Shown: piece by piece, positions 25,235 to 33,950 of the stretch
How the letters are laid out: the number at the start of each line of letters is the position of its first letter
How positions within the stretch are numbered: position 1 is the stretch's first letter
Origin: Flavobacteriaceae bacterium UBA6268
GTDB taxonomy: Bacteria > Bacteroidota > Bacteroidia > Flavobacteriales > Flavobacteriaceae
Length of the DNA: 64,000 bases
Reading direction: 5' to 3'
Assembly (NCBI GenBank): GCA_002440705.1
Contig: DJVA01000034.1
Coordinates: 1-64,000 of the forward strand
Position numbers and translations under genes: made by a program
The notes under the pieces: model-generated
Told to the model about the DNA's origin: nothing
Database searches by the model: none
Seen by the model: the letters and a program-made list of their open reading frames with translations, nothing else

Positions 25235-27064
25235 CTACATCTTTTGGTACATGGAACGCAATTTTTCACGGGTCATGATGGATTCCCATTGATGGCCCAA
25301 AGCATTTTCCCAAAGGGGTACCATCCCTAAGGAAACGTTGATCATGGTTTCCATTTGCACATCGGTAAGTTTGCTACAGATGCCTTGCGGAATTTCAATA
25401 CCATGCTTTTGTTTCATTTCCTTGAAAAGTTTTACGTCCTCGGGATAGAATTCTTCCAAATGATCAAACACGATACAATTCCCCACTCCGTGCTTGGTTC
25501 CAAGCACATAAGAAAGGCCATAGCTCATGGCGTGGGCCACGCCAACCTGTGAATAGGCAATGCTCATTCCGCCATGCCAAGAGGCCATCATCAACTTACC
25601 CCTGGATTCTTCATCGGAAAGATCGCCGTTTAAAAATATTTGCTTACAAAGCTCGTACGCCTTCTCGCCGTAACTCTTGCTAAATTCGTTCAAAAAAGTT
25701 CCATTCAAGGATTCAACACAGTGGATAAAGCAATCCATGCCAGTATAGAACCATTGGTTTTTTGGAACCCCCACGGTTAGATCGGGATCCAACACCACTT
25801 GATCGAAAGGTGTAAAATCGCTATTGATGCCCAGTTTCTTTTCAGGTCCGGTAAGTACCGTAGTCCTAGATACCTCTGCTCCTGTTCCGGAAATGGTTGG
25901 AATCCCAACATGGTAAATAGCCTTATTCTTCACCAAATCCCATCCCTGGTAATCTGCAGCACTTCCTTTATTGGTAAGCATAATGGCAACGGCTTTGGCC
26001 AGATCTAGGATGGATCCACCTCCTATGCCGATAATTCCGGAGGGGCGATAAGTAAATTCATTTTTGATGTTTTTGACAATGGTATCCACTTGTTCCGTCT
26101 TGGGCTCCTCTTCGGAAGAAACAAAAACCAATTTGTCGTTGAACCTGAGGTTCATGCGATCGATCATCTTTTTATTCCCTTTAAAGACATCGTCCACTAA
26201 AAAGATAAATGGTGCTTTGTCCTTGCGCTGCGGTGCAATGATGTAGGGCAATTGGTCGAAGCAACCGGAACCAAACACCACTTTGGGTACCATTGGAAAA
26301 TTTCGGTATTTGTTGTTAACCGTAGCCTTCTTATCTTCCTTGAGCACTTTATTGGCCCTTATCAAGTCCTCTGGGGTGTCTATTTCGATGCCTTGGGTAT
26401 TGGAGATGGCCATTTTGATCTTTTTTCCGTATTCCAAAAAACGGATGCATTCTATCTTTTCAGCAGCTTCCAAACTTCGCATGGGAAGGGTATAGAAATC
26501 CATTAAGGCTGCTTTGCGAAAAGCATAGATTCCTTTGTGCTTGTAATATTGCACAGAGGCATTTTTATCGCGGGGATAAGGAAGGGGGGATCGAGAAAAA
26601 TACAACGCAAAGTTATCTTTGTCTACCACTACCTTTACCGCATTGGGATCGCTTATTTCTTTCCAGTCGTGAATTTCGGTCATCAAGGAGGCCAAATCGA
26701 TTTGTTCGGCATCTGGACCATCAAAAACTCCCAAAACCTGTTCCAAACCATCCCTGCTCGTAAAGGGTTCATCTCCTTGGACATTGACCACAATATCGAC
26801 GTCCATGTGCTCGATGGCCTCGGCAATGCGGTCGGTACCACAATCGTGTTCTTTCACGCTCATGATGGCCCTTCCTCCATTAAGTTCAATTTCGTTAAAA
26901 ATGACCTCGCTGTCCGTCACCACATATACTTCATTAAAAAGACCGGTTGCTTTGGCCGCTTCATAGGTTCGGACGATAACAGGCTTTCCGCCTAAGTCCT
27001 GCATTAATTTTCCCGGGAATCGGGACGCGCCATATCGCGCGGGGATCATGGCAATTATCTTCAA
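25235..27064 (-). CDS. Fusion of CMP-Kdo synthetase (KdsB) and Kdo 8-oxidase-like dehydrogenase (KdnB)
   Basis: A single open frame encodes two enzymes. The first 245 or so residues are KdsB: MIPARYGASRFPGKLM, the VVNVQGDEP motif and SRSPLPYPRD. After a short charged linker, about 350 residues form an iron-containing alcohol dehydrogenase with GIGGGSILDLAKA, TISGTGAEVSRT, and metal ligands in TGMDCFIHCVES, GVAHAMSYG and TKHGVGN. This half resembles KdnB, which in Shewanella oxidises Kdo at C8 on the way to 8-amino-Kdo. The partner aminotransferase KdnA is not in the window. No ATG lies before the IPARY motif; TTG at 27064 (giving MKIIAMIPARY) or TTG at 27088 is the likely start. Confidence 0.87.
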   Translation of the reverse strand: MKIIAMIPARYGASRFPGKLMQDLGGKPVIVRTYEAAKATGLFNEVYVVTDSEVIFNEIELNGGRAIMSVKEHDCGTDRIAEAIEHMDVDIVVNVQGDEPFTSRDGLEQVLGVFDGPDAEQIDLASLMTEIHDWKEISDPNAVKVVVDKDNFALYFSRSPLPYPRDKNASVQYYKHKGIYAFRKAALMDFYTLPMRSLEAAEKIECIRFLEYGKKIKMAISNTQGIEIDTPEDLIRANKVLKEDKKATVNNKYRNFPMVPKVVFGSGCFDQLPYIIAPQRKDKAPFIFLVDDVFKGNKKMIDRMNLRFNDKLVFVSSEEEPKTEQVDTIVKNIKNEFTYRPSGIIGIGGGSILDLAKAVAIMLTNKGSAADYQGWDLVKNKAIYHVGIPTISGTGAEVSRTTVLTGPEKKLGINSDFTPFDQVVLDPDLTVGVPKNQWFYTGMDCFIHCVESLNGTFLNEFSKSYGEKAYELCKQIFLNGDLSDEESRGKLMMASWHGGMSIAYSQVGVAHAMSYGLSYVLGTKHGVGNCIVFDHLEEFYPEDVKLFKEMKQKHGIEIPQGICSKLTDVQMETMINVSLGMVPLWENALGHQWESIMTREKLRSMYQKM

Positions 27065-27153
27065 ATCAATTTTTTTAAAAGTCGTCAAAAATAGAAAGTT
27101 TCAGCATATTATCCGCCCCATACGCACACAAGATGCAAAAAGTTTTGAATCGT

Positions 27154-28584
27154 TTACAGTTTGGTTTCAAAAAAATCGTCCTTGAATCCCAAAAGATACA
27201 ACCGTTCCTTGGCGCGTGTTATGGCTGTGTACAACCAACGCAGGTACTCCTTGTTGGGTCCTTCTTTTAGATACGGTTGTTCTACGAACACGGTATTCCA
27301 TTGCCCTCCTTGTGACTTGTGGCAGGTAATGGAGTATGAAAATTTTACCTGCAGGGCATTGAAGTATTTGTTGTTTTTTATGGAAAGAAATTTCTTGTAA
27401 TTGGAAGTTACATCGGCATAATCCTTTTTCACTTCCTCGTAGAGCTGGTTTGCATCCTCATAAGATAAAGAGGGTGTTTCCGAAGTGATGGTATCTAATA
27501 GCAATACTGCTTCAAACGGAGGCATTTTAGGATAATCGACCATTTTGACCGACACCTCTGCAAATCGAAATCCGTAAAGTTCTTTGAATGCGAATAGTTC
27601 CAATATTTGAACAATGTCTCCATTGGCAATAAATCCTGCTTCGGAACTGGGTTGTACCCAAAAGTAGTTGTTTTTGACCACCATCAAAAAATCGCCGGCA
27701 GAAAGCGATTCCTCTTGAAACAATATTCTATTGCGGATGTTTTGATTGTAGCGGTTGGCTCTTTTATTGGACCGTACAATGATAACGGCATCTTCATCGC
27801 CTTTTTCAGAAAAACACTCGTTAATGGCATCCATTACTTCTTGGCTGTCCGATGGCCGGATAATTTCAGGGAAGTCCGTAGAAGGCAATTTAAAGTTTTG
27901 GAAGATTTGCTTTTCCAGATGTTCCCGAATATGGGTGGCCAAGGCCAAAACCCCACTCGTTTCTTGCTGGCGAACCACTTCGTCCAATTCAATGGCACAG
28001 ACCTTCTTTTGAAAATTGTTTTCAAGGATTGAAGCATCCAACGCTGGACTTAAATCCAATTTCACGGGTGGCAATTGGGCTGTATCCCCAATCAATACCA
28101 ACTTGCACTGGTGCCCACTGTACACGTATTGCATTAAATCGTCTAGCAACGATCCATTCTCAAATAGTTTCGAGTCCAGATTGGTATCTGCAATCATGGA
28201 AGCCTCATCGACAAAAAAAATAACGTTGCGGTGTTTGTTGGGCTGCAAGGTGAAGGACACACCACCTCCTTTTTGGCTTTTTGGGTAATAAATCTTTTTA
28301 TGGATGGTAAATGCGTCCCGTTTGCTGTAGCTGCTCATGACTTTGGCGGCTCTCCCTGTGGGAGCCATCAATACCGCAGATTTTTTAGTCTTCCACAAAT
28401 TTGTGACCAAGGTTCCGATAAGTGTTGTTTTTCCTGTTCCGGCAAATCCCTTCAATAAAAAAATTTCGTTGTAATTGGTGCTTAGGACAAATTGTGCAAG
28501 GAGCTGTAACGCTATGTCCTGTTTGAGTGTGGGAACATGGGGAAAGTCGGTTTTTAAGGCACTGTAAAACTGTGAAACGTCCAT
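27154..28584 (-). CDS. RecD-like superfamily 1 DNA helicase
   Basis: From the ATG at 28584 the product is 476 residues. Motif I is GFAGTGKTTLIG (about 46), motif II is VDEAS, motif III is GDTAQLPPV, and motif VI is YTAITRAKERL near the C-terminus. KVSFSYSIT-like KFSYSITCHKSQG marks the UvrD_C_2 region. These are features of the RecD/Dda-type helicases that translocate 5' to 3'. It lacks the N-terminal extension of RecD2. A role in repair or recombination is likely. The upstream in-frame extension of 32 codons is unlike the family and is left out. Confidence 0.88.
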   Translation of the reverse strand: MDVSQFYSALKTDFPHVPTLKQDIALQLLAQFVLSTNYNEIFLLKGFAGTGKTTLIGTLVTNLWKTKKSAVLMAPTGRAAKVMSSYSKRDAFTIHKKIYYPKSQKGGGVSFTLQPNKHRNVIFFVDEASMIADTNLDSKLFENGSLLDDLMQYVYSGHQCKLVLIGDTAQLPPVKLDLSPALDASILENNFQKKVCAIELDEVVRQQETSGVLALATHIREHLEKQIFQNFKLPSTDFPEIIRPSDSQEVMDAINECFSEKGDEDAVIIVRSNKRANRYNQNIRNRILFQEESLSAGDFLMVVKNNYFWVQPSSEAGFIANGDIVQILELFAFKELYGFRFAEVSVKMVDYPKMPPFEAVLLLDTITSETPSLSYEDANQLYEEVKKDYADVTSNYKKFLSIKNNKYFNALQVKFSYSITCHKSQGGQWNTVFVEQPYLKEGPNKEYLRWLYTAITRAKERLYLLGFKDDFFETKL

Positions 28585-28661
28585 TTTTTCTAGGCAGCTG
28601 TAAGCCTTCAAATATAGGTAGGTTTTTTTCGGATTATCCTTTAATGAATAAAAAAAAATTG

Positions 28662-28669
28662 TAGATTTG
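28662..28669 (+). promoter_or_regulatory. Candidate -7 promoter element
   Basis: TAGATTTG matches TAnnTTTG exactly, 43 bp before the ATG of the membrane-anchored protein at 28713. It lies between divergent genes. No clear TTG -33 is seen. Confidence 0.4.
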
Positions 28670-28712
28670 CGATAGTGCATTTTACTTTAACACCGTAACT
28701 AAACTCAAAAAA

Positions 28713-29378
28713 ATGAAATTAATCATTCAAATTGTACTTTGGATTCTTATCATTTTCCTGGGATGGAAATTATACAATTCCATCATTGGCCCAGTTCATT
28801 TCAAAAAGGTAAAGGAAGAAAGGTACCAAAAAGTAATTGCCAACCTAAAAGACATTAAAGCCGGCCAATTGGCCTATCAAGAACTCAATGGGAAATTTTC
28901 AGGAAGTTTCGACAGTCTTGTTCAGTTTCTAGATACTGCGCAATATGCCATCACCGAACGCAGGGATACCAGTTTTGCCGATGTTGAGAAGAACAAGGCG
29001 TTTGGACTAGACCCTCTTAAGGGTGGGTATTACATAGAGGACGTGATTGTGGATACGTTGAGTTTTACTTCGATAAAAGATTCCCTCTATCAAAAAACCG
29101 ATCGCTACAAGACCATGATGAAGGTTCCAGACACCGATGCTACATTCGAGTTAAAAGCCGGAAAGCTGGAAAAAAATGGCACAAACTATTCCGTGTTCGA
29201 AGCCAAGGTATCCAAGGATGTGGTTTTACAAGGCCTAGACAAAGATCTTGTTGCCCAGGAAAAGCAAGTAAACTCTGTTGACGAGGTAAATGGGGAATAC
29301 ATTAAAGTAGGATCTATGGACGAACTGAATACCAGCGGGAACTGGCCCAAAACCTACGATTCTGCAAAAGACCAATAA
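28713..29378 (+). CDS. Single-pass membrane protein of unknown function
   Basis: I do not recognise a characterised family. The 221-residue protein has one N-terminal transmembrane helix (about 3-20, IIQIVLWILIIFLGW) and a soluble, probably periplasmic remainder rich in Lys, Asp and Ser. The segment after the helix (IKAGQLAYQELNGKFSGSF, about 49) recalls type II pseudopilins, with a helix followed by a substrate-like loop, but no prepilin peptidase site is seen. It is followed by DUF3822 and rsmD, and the three probably form an operon. Confidence 0.75.
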   Translation: MKLIIQIVLWILIIFLGWKLYNSIIGPVHFKKVKEERYQKVIANLKDIKAGQLAYQELNGKFSGSFDSLVQFLDTAQYAITERRDTSFADVEKNKAFGLDPLKGGYYIEDVIVDTLSFTSIKDSLYQKTDRYKTMMKVPDTDATFELKAGKLEKNGTNYSVFEAKVSKDVVLQGLDKDLVAQEKQVNSVDEVNGEYIKVGSMDELNTSGNWPKTYDSAKDQ

Positions 29379-29403
29379 CGTAAATACCAACCAAGCAAAT
29401 AGA

Positions 29404-30168
29404 TTGTCCGTTCAAGTCGCTTTGACCGGACTTTCTTTTTTGGTATCATCCCAACAACGGGAGGTTTTGCATTTTTCTGAAAAAACATTTGATACTTTAG
29501 CTTCTCCCGAAGATATTGCACTGGCACTTTCGGAAGAACTCAACTCACAATTGGCTTATACTGAAAACATTCAGGAAGTAACACTCATCCACTCCTCTCC
29601 TTACTACACCATTGTCCCCAAAGTGCTTTTCGTAGCGGATAAAGCCAGCGAATACTTAAAGTTCAACACCAAAATCCTAAGCAACGACTTTGTAGCGCAT
29701 GACACGCTTGAAGGTCATGCAATTGAGGTAGTTTATTTGCCTTTTGTGAATATCAACAACTTGCTCTTCGACACCTTTGGGAGTTTTTCTTACTACCACG
29801 CTTCCACCCTCTTTTTAAAATATGTATTAAACAATGAGAAACATGCCCAAGAGGCTAAAGCCTATATAAGAGTTAGTGAGGATTTTTTTGACATGATTGT
29901 AGTAAAAAATGGAAAACTTTTACTTTGTAATAATTACCACTACAAATCTCCAGAAGATTTTATCTACTTCACTCTTTTTTGCCTAGAACAATTACAATTA
30001 AACCCCAATAGTATCAAGACCCTATTGTGTGGGGTAATTGATGAAAATAGTACACTTTATCACATGCTCTATACCTACGTGAGGCATGTTTCGTTTCTAG
30101 AAGCCACCCTGCTTTCCCATATGGATAAAGCCCCGCATGAACATTTCATTTTAAAAACGGTTCTCTGA
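29404..30168 (+). CDS. DUF3822 family protein
   Basis: Bacteroidota-specific DUF3822 protein of about 254 residues. It begins LSVQVALTGLSFLVSS, and the fold of this family is thought to be actin/FtsA-like; the function is unknown. There is no ATG after the in-frame stop at 29326. The TTG at 29404 is taken as start, but the upstream frame (LQKTNNVNTNQANR) looks like the family N-terminus, so CTG at 29362 or ATT at 29359, inside the preceding gene, may be used instead. Its TGA overlaps the rsmD ATG. Confidence 0.85.
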   Translation: MSVQVALTGLSFLVSSQQREVLHFSEKTFDTLASPEDIALALSEELNSQLAYTENIQEVTLIHSSPYYTIVPKVLFVADKASEYLKFNTKILSNDFVAHDTLEGHAIEVVYLPFVNINNLLFDTFGSFSYYHASTLFLKYVLNNEKHAQEAKAYIRVSEDFFDMIVVKNGKLLLCNNYHYKSPEDFIYFTLFCLEQLQLNPNSIKTLLCGVIDENSTLYHMLYTYVRHVSFLEATLLSHMDKAPHEHFILKTVL

Positions 30169-30701
30169 TGCGCATCATCTCAGGAACCCACAAGGGCAAA
30201 AGGCTGGTAGCCCCAAAAAGCCTTCCGGTAAGGCCTACAACCGATTTTGCCAAGGAGGGGCTTTTCAATATTTTGAACCATCGCTTGGTATTTTCAGAAA
30301 TAAGGGTATTGGATCTTTTTGCCGGCACCGGAAGCATCAGTTTTGAATTTGCCTCTAGGGGCACAACGGAAATTACAGCCGTCGATGCAGACTTTGGTTG
30401 TACAAAGTTTATAACGAAAATTTCAACGGAATTGGGTTTTGACATTGCCGTGGTCAAATCGGATGTACAAAAATTTTTGGATCGATCCATGGGGCACTAC
30501 GACCTCATATTTGCCGACCCGCCCTATGCTATCGATTCTGGAGCACTTGAAAAAGTTATTACCGCAATTTTTCAAAACCAATGGCTTGCTGAGGAGGGGC
30601 TGCTTATTGTTGAACATCCAAAGCAAAAAGACCTGGCATCCTGGCCTCATTTTTTGGAATCCAGAAAGTATGGAAGCTCTGTTTTTTCTTTTTTTCAATA
30701 A
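30168..30701 (+). CDS. rsmD: 16S rRNA (guanine(966)-N(2))-methyltransferase
   Basis: The 177-residue protein is an RsmD-type SAM-dependent methyltransferase. The N-terminus MRIISGTHKGKRL is typical of RsmD. The SAM-binding motif is VLDLFAGTGSISFE (about 44), and the catalytic motif is FADPPY (about 116), which marks N2-guanine/N6-adenine methylation. It methylates G966 of 16S rRNA in the small subunit. The ATG overlaps the stop of DUF3822, so translation is probably coupled. Confidence 0.94.
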   Translation: MRIISGTHKGKRLVAPKSLPVRPTTDFAKEGLFNILNHRLVFSEIRVLDLFAGTGSISFEFASRGTTEITAVDADFGCTKFITKISTELGFDIAVVKSDVQKFLDRSMGHYDLIFADPPYAIDSGALEKVITAIFQNQWLAEEGLLIVEHPKQKDLASWPHFLESRKYGSSVFSFFQ

Positions 30702-30760
30702 GTCCAGAAAAATATTGTTAGTCAGGTAATTAGCACTAACTTCTTTTGTAACTTTAGCTA

Positions 30761-31153
30761 ATGAAAGGCTCCCGCGATATCGATTTGCAATTTGCACATC
30801 TCAAACTTTATGAGCATTATGTCGTTTCTTCCATCCAGGAAGGAGTGTCGCTCACAAAAGATCAATTGGATGAATTGTTTGGGGTTTTTGATACGTACTA
30901 TAAAGGAAGGCCTTTTGTCTCCATCGCCCTTAGGGAAAATGATTATACCATAGACCCCAACTTGCTTAAATCGCGTAAACACCCCGATCTGTTGGGGATT
31001 GCCGTTGTCTATGTAAACGAATCGTCCAAGAAGATTGCAGAATTTGAACGGAAATTTTATCAAGGGAAGTACGAAATATTTCCTACAATGAAAGCCGCTC
31101 AGGCTTGGGCAGACGAATTATTACAAGAATACATAAAAAAAGCAGGCCTGTAA
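30761..31153 (+). CDS. STAS/SpoIIAA-like protein, paralogue of 11082..11462
   Basis: Small 130-residue soluble protein. It shares the block order of the product at 11082: EHYVVSSIQEGVSL near 18, FVSIALRENDYTIDPNLL near 53, and FPTMKAAQAWADE near 105. A STAS/SpoIIAA-like fold is my best guess; function unknown. Its last codons overlap the 3' end of rnpB, encoded on the opposite strand: the stop at 31151-31153 lies just beyond the RNase P P1 stem. Confidence 0.72.
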   Translation: MKGSRDIDLQFAHLKLYEHYVVSSIQEGVSLTKDQLDELFGVFDTYYKGRPFVSIALRENDYTIDPNLLKSRKHPDLLGIAVVYVNESSKKIAEFERKFYQGKYEIFPTMKAAQAWADELLQEYIKKAGL

Positions 31154-31440
31154 GCCGGATTCTGTATCCACTTCGTGGACCCTTATCATTTATCTAGGCA
31201 CATAGTTACCCATGCACTCCATCTGCCTACCCTCCTACATCGGGCGGGAACCCTCAAGCGCAGGTTTACGTGGCATTTCACCGCATAGAGTTTACACGAT
31301 TTCACTACAGCATTACCTGTACATCCTTTCTGTTGCACTAGTCCTATCCTTGCGGACGACGGCCGTTAGCCGCTATGCTTCCCTATGGTGTCCGGACTTT
31401 CCTCTTCCCAAAAAATGGAAAGCGATAAGGCGGCCTGCTG
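31138..31440 (-). ncRNA. rnpB: RNase P RNA, bacterial type A
   Basis: On the minus strand the conserved 5' core GAGGAAAGTCCGGAC (31393-31407) and the 3' core ACAGAATCCGGCTTA (31150-31164) are both present. Also present are the GGTAAACC-like CGTAAACC and the GGATAGG region. The P1 helix pairs AGCAGGCC (31432-31439) with GGCCTGCT (31141-31148), followed by a run of T that acts as terminator. Length of about 300 nt suits a type A RNA. With RnpA it matures tRNA 5' ends. Confidence 0.95.
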
Positions 31441-31442
31441 AG

Positions 31443-31450
31443 CAAAAGTA
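31443..31450 (-). promoter_or_regulatory. -7 promoter element of rnpB
   Basis: Minus-strand TACTTTTG matches TAnnTTTG and sits 3 bp before the predicted rnpB 5' end, as expected for a stable RNA. No canonical TTG -33 is seen; TTAG lies about 18 bp upstream. Confidence 0.55.
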
Positions 31451-31517
31451 GTTGAAAATGTTAATAACTAACGAAAATTATGGAGACGGATTTTCTAGAA
31501 AACTATAACGAGCTTGT

Positions 31518-31525
31518 TATATTTG
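31518..31525 (+). promoter_or_regulatory. -7 promoter element of dnaX
   Basis: TATATTTG matches TAnnTTTG and ends 10 bp before the dnaX ATG. This implies a nearly leaderless transcript. No TTG -33 is seen at the usual distance. Confidence 0.42.
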
Positions 31526-31535
31526 TTTCTCTTCT

Positions 31536-33254
31536 ATGGATCATTATATTGTTTCGGCACGTAAATACCGCCCTACCCATTTCAATGAAGTAGTAGGCCA
31601 AAGCGCCATTACCAAAACCTTGGAGAATGCCATCGAAAACAATCACTTGGCACAAGCCTTGCTGTTTACAGGGCCTCGGGGTGTAGGAAAAACAACCTGT
31701 GCCCGGATATTGGCCAAAAAGATCAACGACGATGGAACCCATCATGAAGACGAAGATTTTGCCTTCAATATCTTTGAGCTGGATGCAGCTTCCAACAATT
31801 CGGTAGATGATATTAGGAGCCTCATCGATCAAGTACGCATACCCCCACAAGTTGGGCATTACAAGGTGTATATTATCGATGAGGTGCACATGCTCTCCTC
31901 GTCTGCCTTTAACGCCTTTTTGAAAACCCTGGAAGAACCCCCAAAACACGCCATATTCATTCTTGCAACTACTGAAAAACATAAAATTATCCCGACCATC
32001 CTATCCCGGTGCCAGATATTTGATTTCAAACGCATTACCGTAAGCGACATCAAACAACAATTGGGAGAAGTTGCCAAATCGGAAGGGATCGATGCCGAAG
32101 ACGATGCCCTGCACATCATTGCCCAAAAAGCCGATGGCGCCATGCGGGATGCATTGTCAATTTTTGATCGCGTTGTCAGTTTTTCAGGAAAAAACCTTAC
32201 GCGCCAGGCCGTGACAGAAAACCTGAACGTTCTCGATTACTCCTTCTATTTTGAGGTTACTGAAATGCTGATGGCCAACGACATCCCAAGTACCTTAAAC
32301 TTTTATGATGCCATTTTGGCTAAAGGCTTTGACGGACAACACTTTATCTCTGGGTTAGCCTCACATTTTAGGGATCTTTTGGTTGCAAAAAATAAGGAAA
32401 CCATTTCGTTATTGGAGGTTGGGGAACAAGTAAAACAACTTTATCTGGAACAGTCCCAAAAAATAGAGCAAAGCATTCTATTGGACGCCATCGATTTGAC
32501 CAATTCCTGCGATTTGAAATACAAAACCAGTAGAAATCAAAGACTTTTGGTTGAGCTATGCCTGATGCAGTTGGCCTCCCTCACTTTTCAGGGTGAAAAA
32601 AAAAAGCATAGCAGTAAACCCTTTGTAATTCCGCCAAGTCACTTTAAGGTACCAAAAAATCCCCTCAAGGAGTCTGGCGATCCAAAACCCGAAGAAGTCC
32701 CTGTCGTCAAAAGTCCGCCCATCGAGGATTCAGAACCTATAAACCCCATTCCCAAAGTTATAGAACGTCCACAAATTTTGGCCGAACGGAATGCAAGTAA
32801 GGTTTCGGCACTGTCGTTAAAGAGTATTCAAAAAAAACAGGAACTGCAAAAAGAACTTGTTGCCCAGCATCTTACTGGCGAAGTACTTCCCCTCGAGGAT
32901 TTTTCAGAAGACGCCTTCCTGAAAGTCTGGAAAAACTATGTTCAGGAAATTGAAAAGGAAGGAAAATTCAATTTGCTTTCACACCTTACTATGGGAGAAC
33001 CCAAGTTGGAAGGCCAATTGATCCATTTGGTTTTTCCCAATAATACCATCAAGGTGGAAGTTGAAAGTGCAAAAAACGACTTGGTATCGTATCTAAGGGC
33101 CCATCTTAAAAATCACCAAATAGACCTCTCCATTGAAGTAAACGAGGCAGAAGTGAAGCGCTATGCTTACCAACCGCATGAGAAGTATGAGTTGCTGAAA
33201 GAAAAAAATCCATTAATTGACACCCTCCGCAGGGAATTTGATCTAGATATTTAA
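31536..33254 (+). CDS. dnaX: DNA polymerase III subunit gamma/tau
   Basis: The 572-residue clamp-loader ATPase starts MDHYIVSARKYRPTHF. Walker A is GPRGVGKTTCAR (about 46), DEVHM is the Walker B, and the SRC motif is ILSRCQIFDFKR. After the AAA+ and collar domains (to about 350), a Pro/Glu-rich linker leads to a C-terminal tau-like region (about 430-572). The four-Cys zinc module found after Walker A in E. coli DnaX is absent; there is only a short acidic loop (DDGTHHEDEDF). I see no slippery frameshift heptamer I would rely on. Confidence 0.95.
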   Translation: MDHYIVSARKYRPTHFNEVVGQSAITKTLENAIENNHLAQALLFTGPRGVGKTTCARILAKKINDDGTHHEDEDFAFNIFELDAASNNSVDDIRSLIDQVRIPPQVGHYKVYIIDEVHMLSSSAFNAFLKTLEEPPKHAIFILATTEKHKIIPTILSRCQIFDFKRITVSDIKQQLGEVAKSEGIDAEDDALHIIAQKADGAMRDALSIFDRVVSFSGKNLTRQAVTENLNVLDYSFYFEVTEMLMANDIPSTLNFYDAILAKGFDGQHFISGLASHFRDLLVAKNKETISLLEVGEQVKQLYLEQSQKIEQSILLDAIDLTNSCDLKYKTSRNQRLLVELCLMQLASLTFQGEKKKHSSKPFVIPPSHFKVPKNPLKESGDPKPEEVPVVKSPPIEDSEPINPIPKVIERPQILAERNASKVSALSLKSIQKKQELQKELVAQHLTGEVLPLEDFSEDAFLKVWKNYVQEIEKEGKFNLLSHLTMGEPKLEGQLIHLVFPNNTIKVEVESAKNDLVSYLRAHLKNHQIDLSIEVNEAEVKRYAYQPHEKYELLKEKNPLIDTLRREFDLDI

Positions 33255-33344
33255 AAATGAATAGCATGAAATGTCCATTGGTACCTCTGTAACCCACATA
33301 AAATGAACAAATAGCACATTCGAATTTCTGCTTATCAAATAGTT

Positions 33345-33950
33345 ATGCCGATGAAAGAACCCATCAAAATGCTTGGATTGAAATTGCCAACCGACCCCCG
33401 CTGGGTCAACATCGTAGAGAAAAATGTTCAGGAAATTTTGACCGACCACGCCTATTGCGAGCAAAAAGCAGCGTCAACAGCCATTTCATTAATTATTGGA
33501 TATCCAGAGCACAGCGAATTGGTCGCCGAAATGACACTCCTGGCACAAGAGGAAATGAGTCATTTTAAAATGGTTCACGATAAAATTGTGGAAAGAGGCT
33601 GGCATTTGGGAAGGGAACGCAAGGATGCCTATGTTAATAAATTGATGACTTTTTTTCCAAAAGGAGGAAGTCGCAACGAGCAATTGATACATCGGTTGCT
33701 CTATGCCGCGTTGATAGAGGCCCGAAGTTGCGAGCGTTTCCGATTGTTAAGTGAGGCTTTACAGGATCAAAAATTGGCCAAATTTTATTACAAGCTCATG
33801 ATTAGCGAAGCCAATCATTATACGATGTTTTTGGGCTTTGCCCGAAAGTATGGCGTTCGAGAAGAAGTAGACCGAAAATGGCAGGAGTTGCTGACGTTTG
33901 AAGCAGAAATCATGAAGGATTTGGGCAAGGAGGAAACCGTGCATGGCTAA
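33345..33950 (+). CDS. miaE: tRNA-(ms2io6A)-hydroxylase MiaE
   Basis: The product has up to 201 residues and is a ferritin-like di-iron protein of the MiaE family. Metal-ligand patterns are visible: DHAYCEQKAAS near 29, AQEEMSHFKMVH near 66, LIEARSCERF near 124 and SEANHYTMF near 158, giving the E...ExxH repeats of the class. It hydroxylates the isopentenyl group of ms2i6A37 in tRNAs using oxygen. The start may be the third ATG at 33369, giving MLGLKLPTDPRW. It overlaps the next gene by 8 bp. Confidence 0.93.
   Translation: MPMKEPIKMLGLKLPTDPRWVNIVEKNVQEILTDHAYCEQKAASTAISLIIGYPEHSELVAEMTLLAQEEMSHFKMVHDKIVERGWHLGRERKDAYVNKLMTFFPKGGSRNEQLIHRLLYAALIEARSCERFRLLSEALQDQKLAKFYYKLMISEANHYTMFLGFARKYGVREEVDRKWQELLTFEAEIMKDLGKEETVHG

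Noticed and set aside
26537..26995. 152-codon antisense frame within the KdsB part
   Set aside because: Full overlap with conserved enzyme sequence; no independent support.
25235..27064. KdsB-KdnB fusion as a sequencing or assembly artefact
   Set aside because: The linker is in frame, charged and natural-looking, with both halves complete; a lost stop would need extra support. It still needs checking in relatives.
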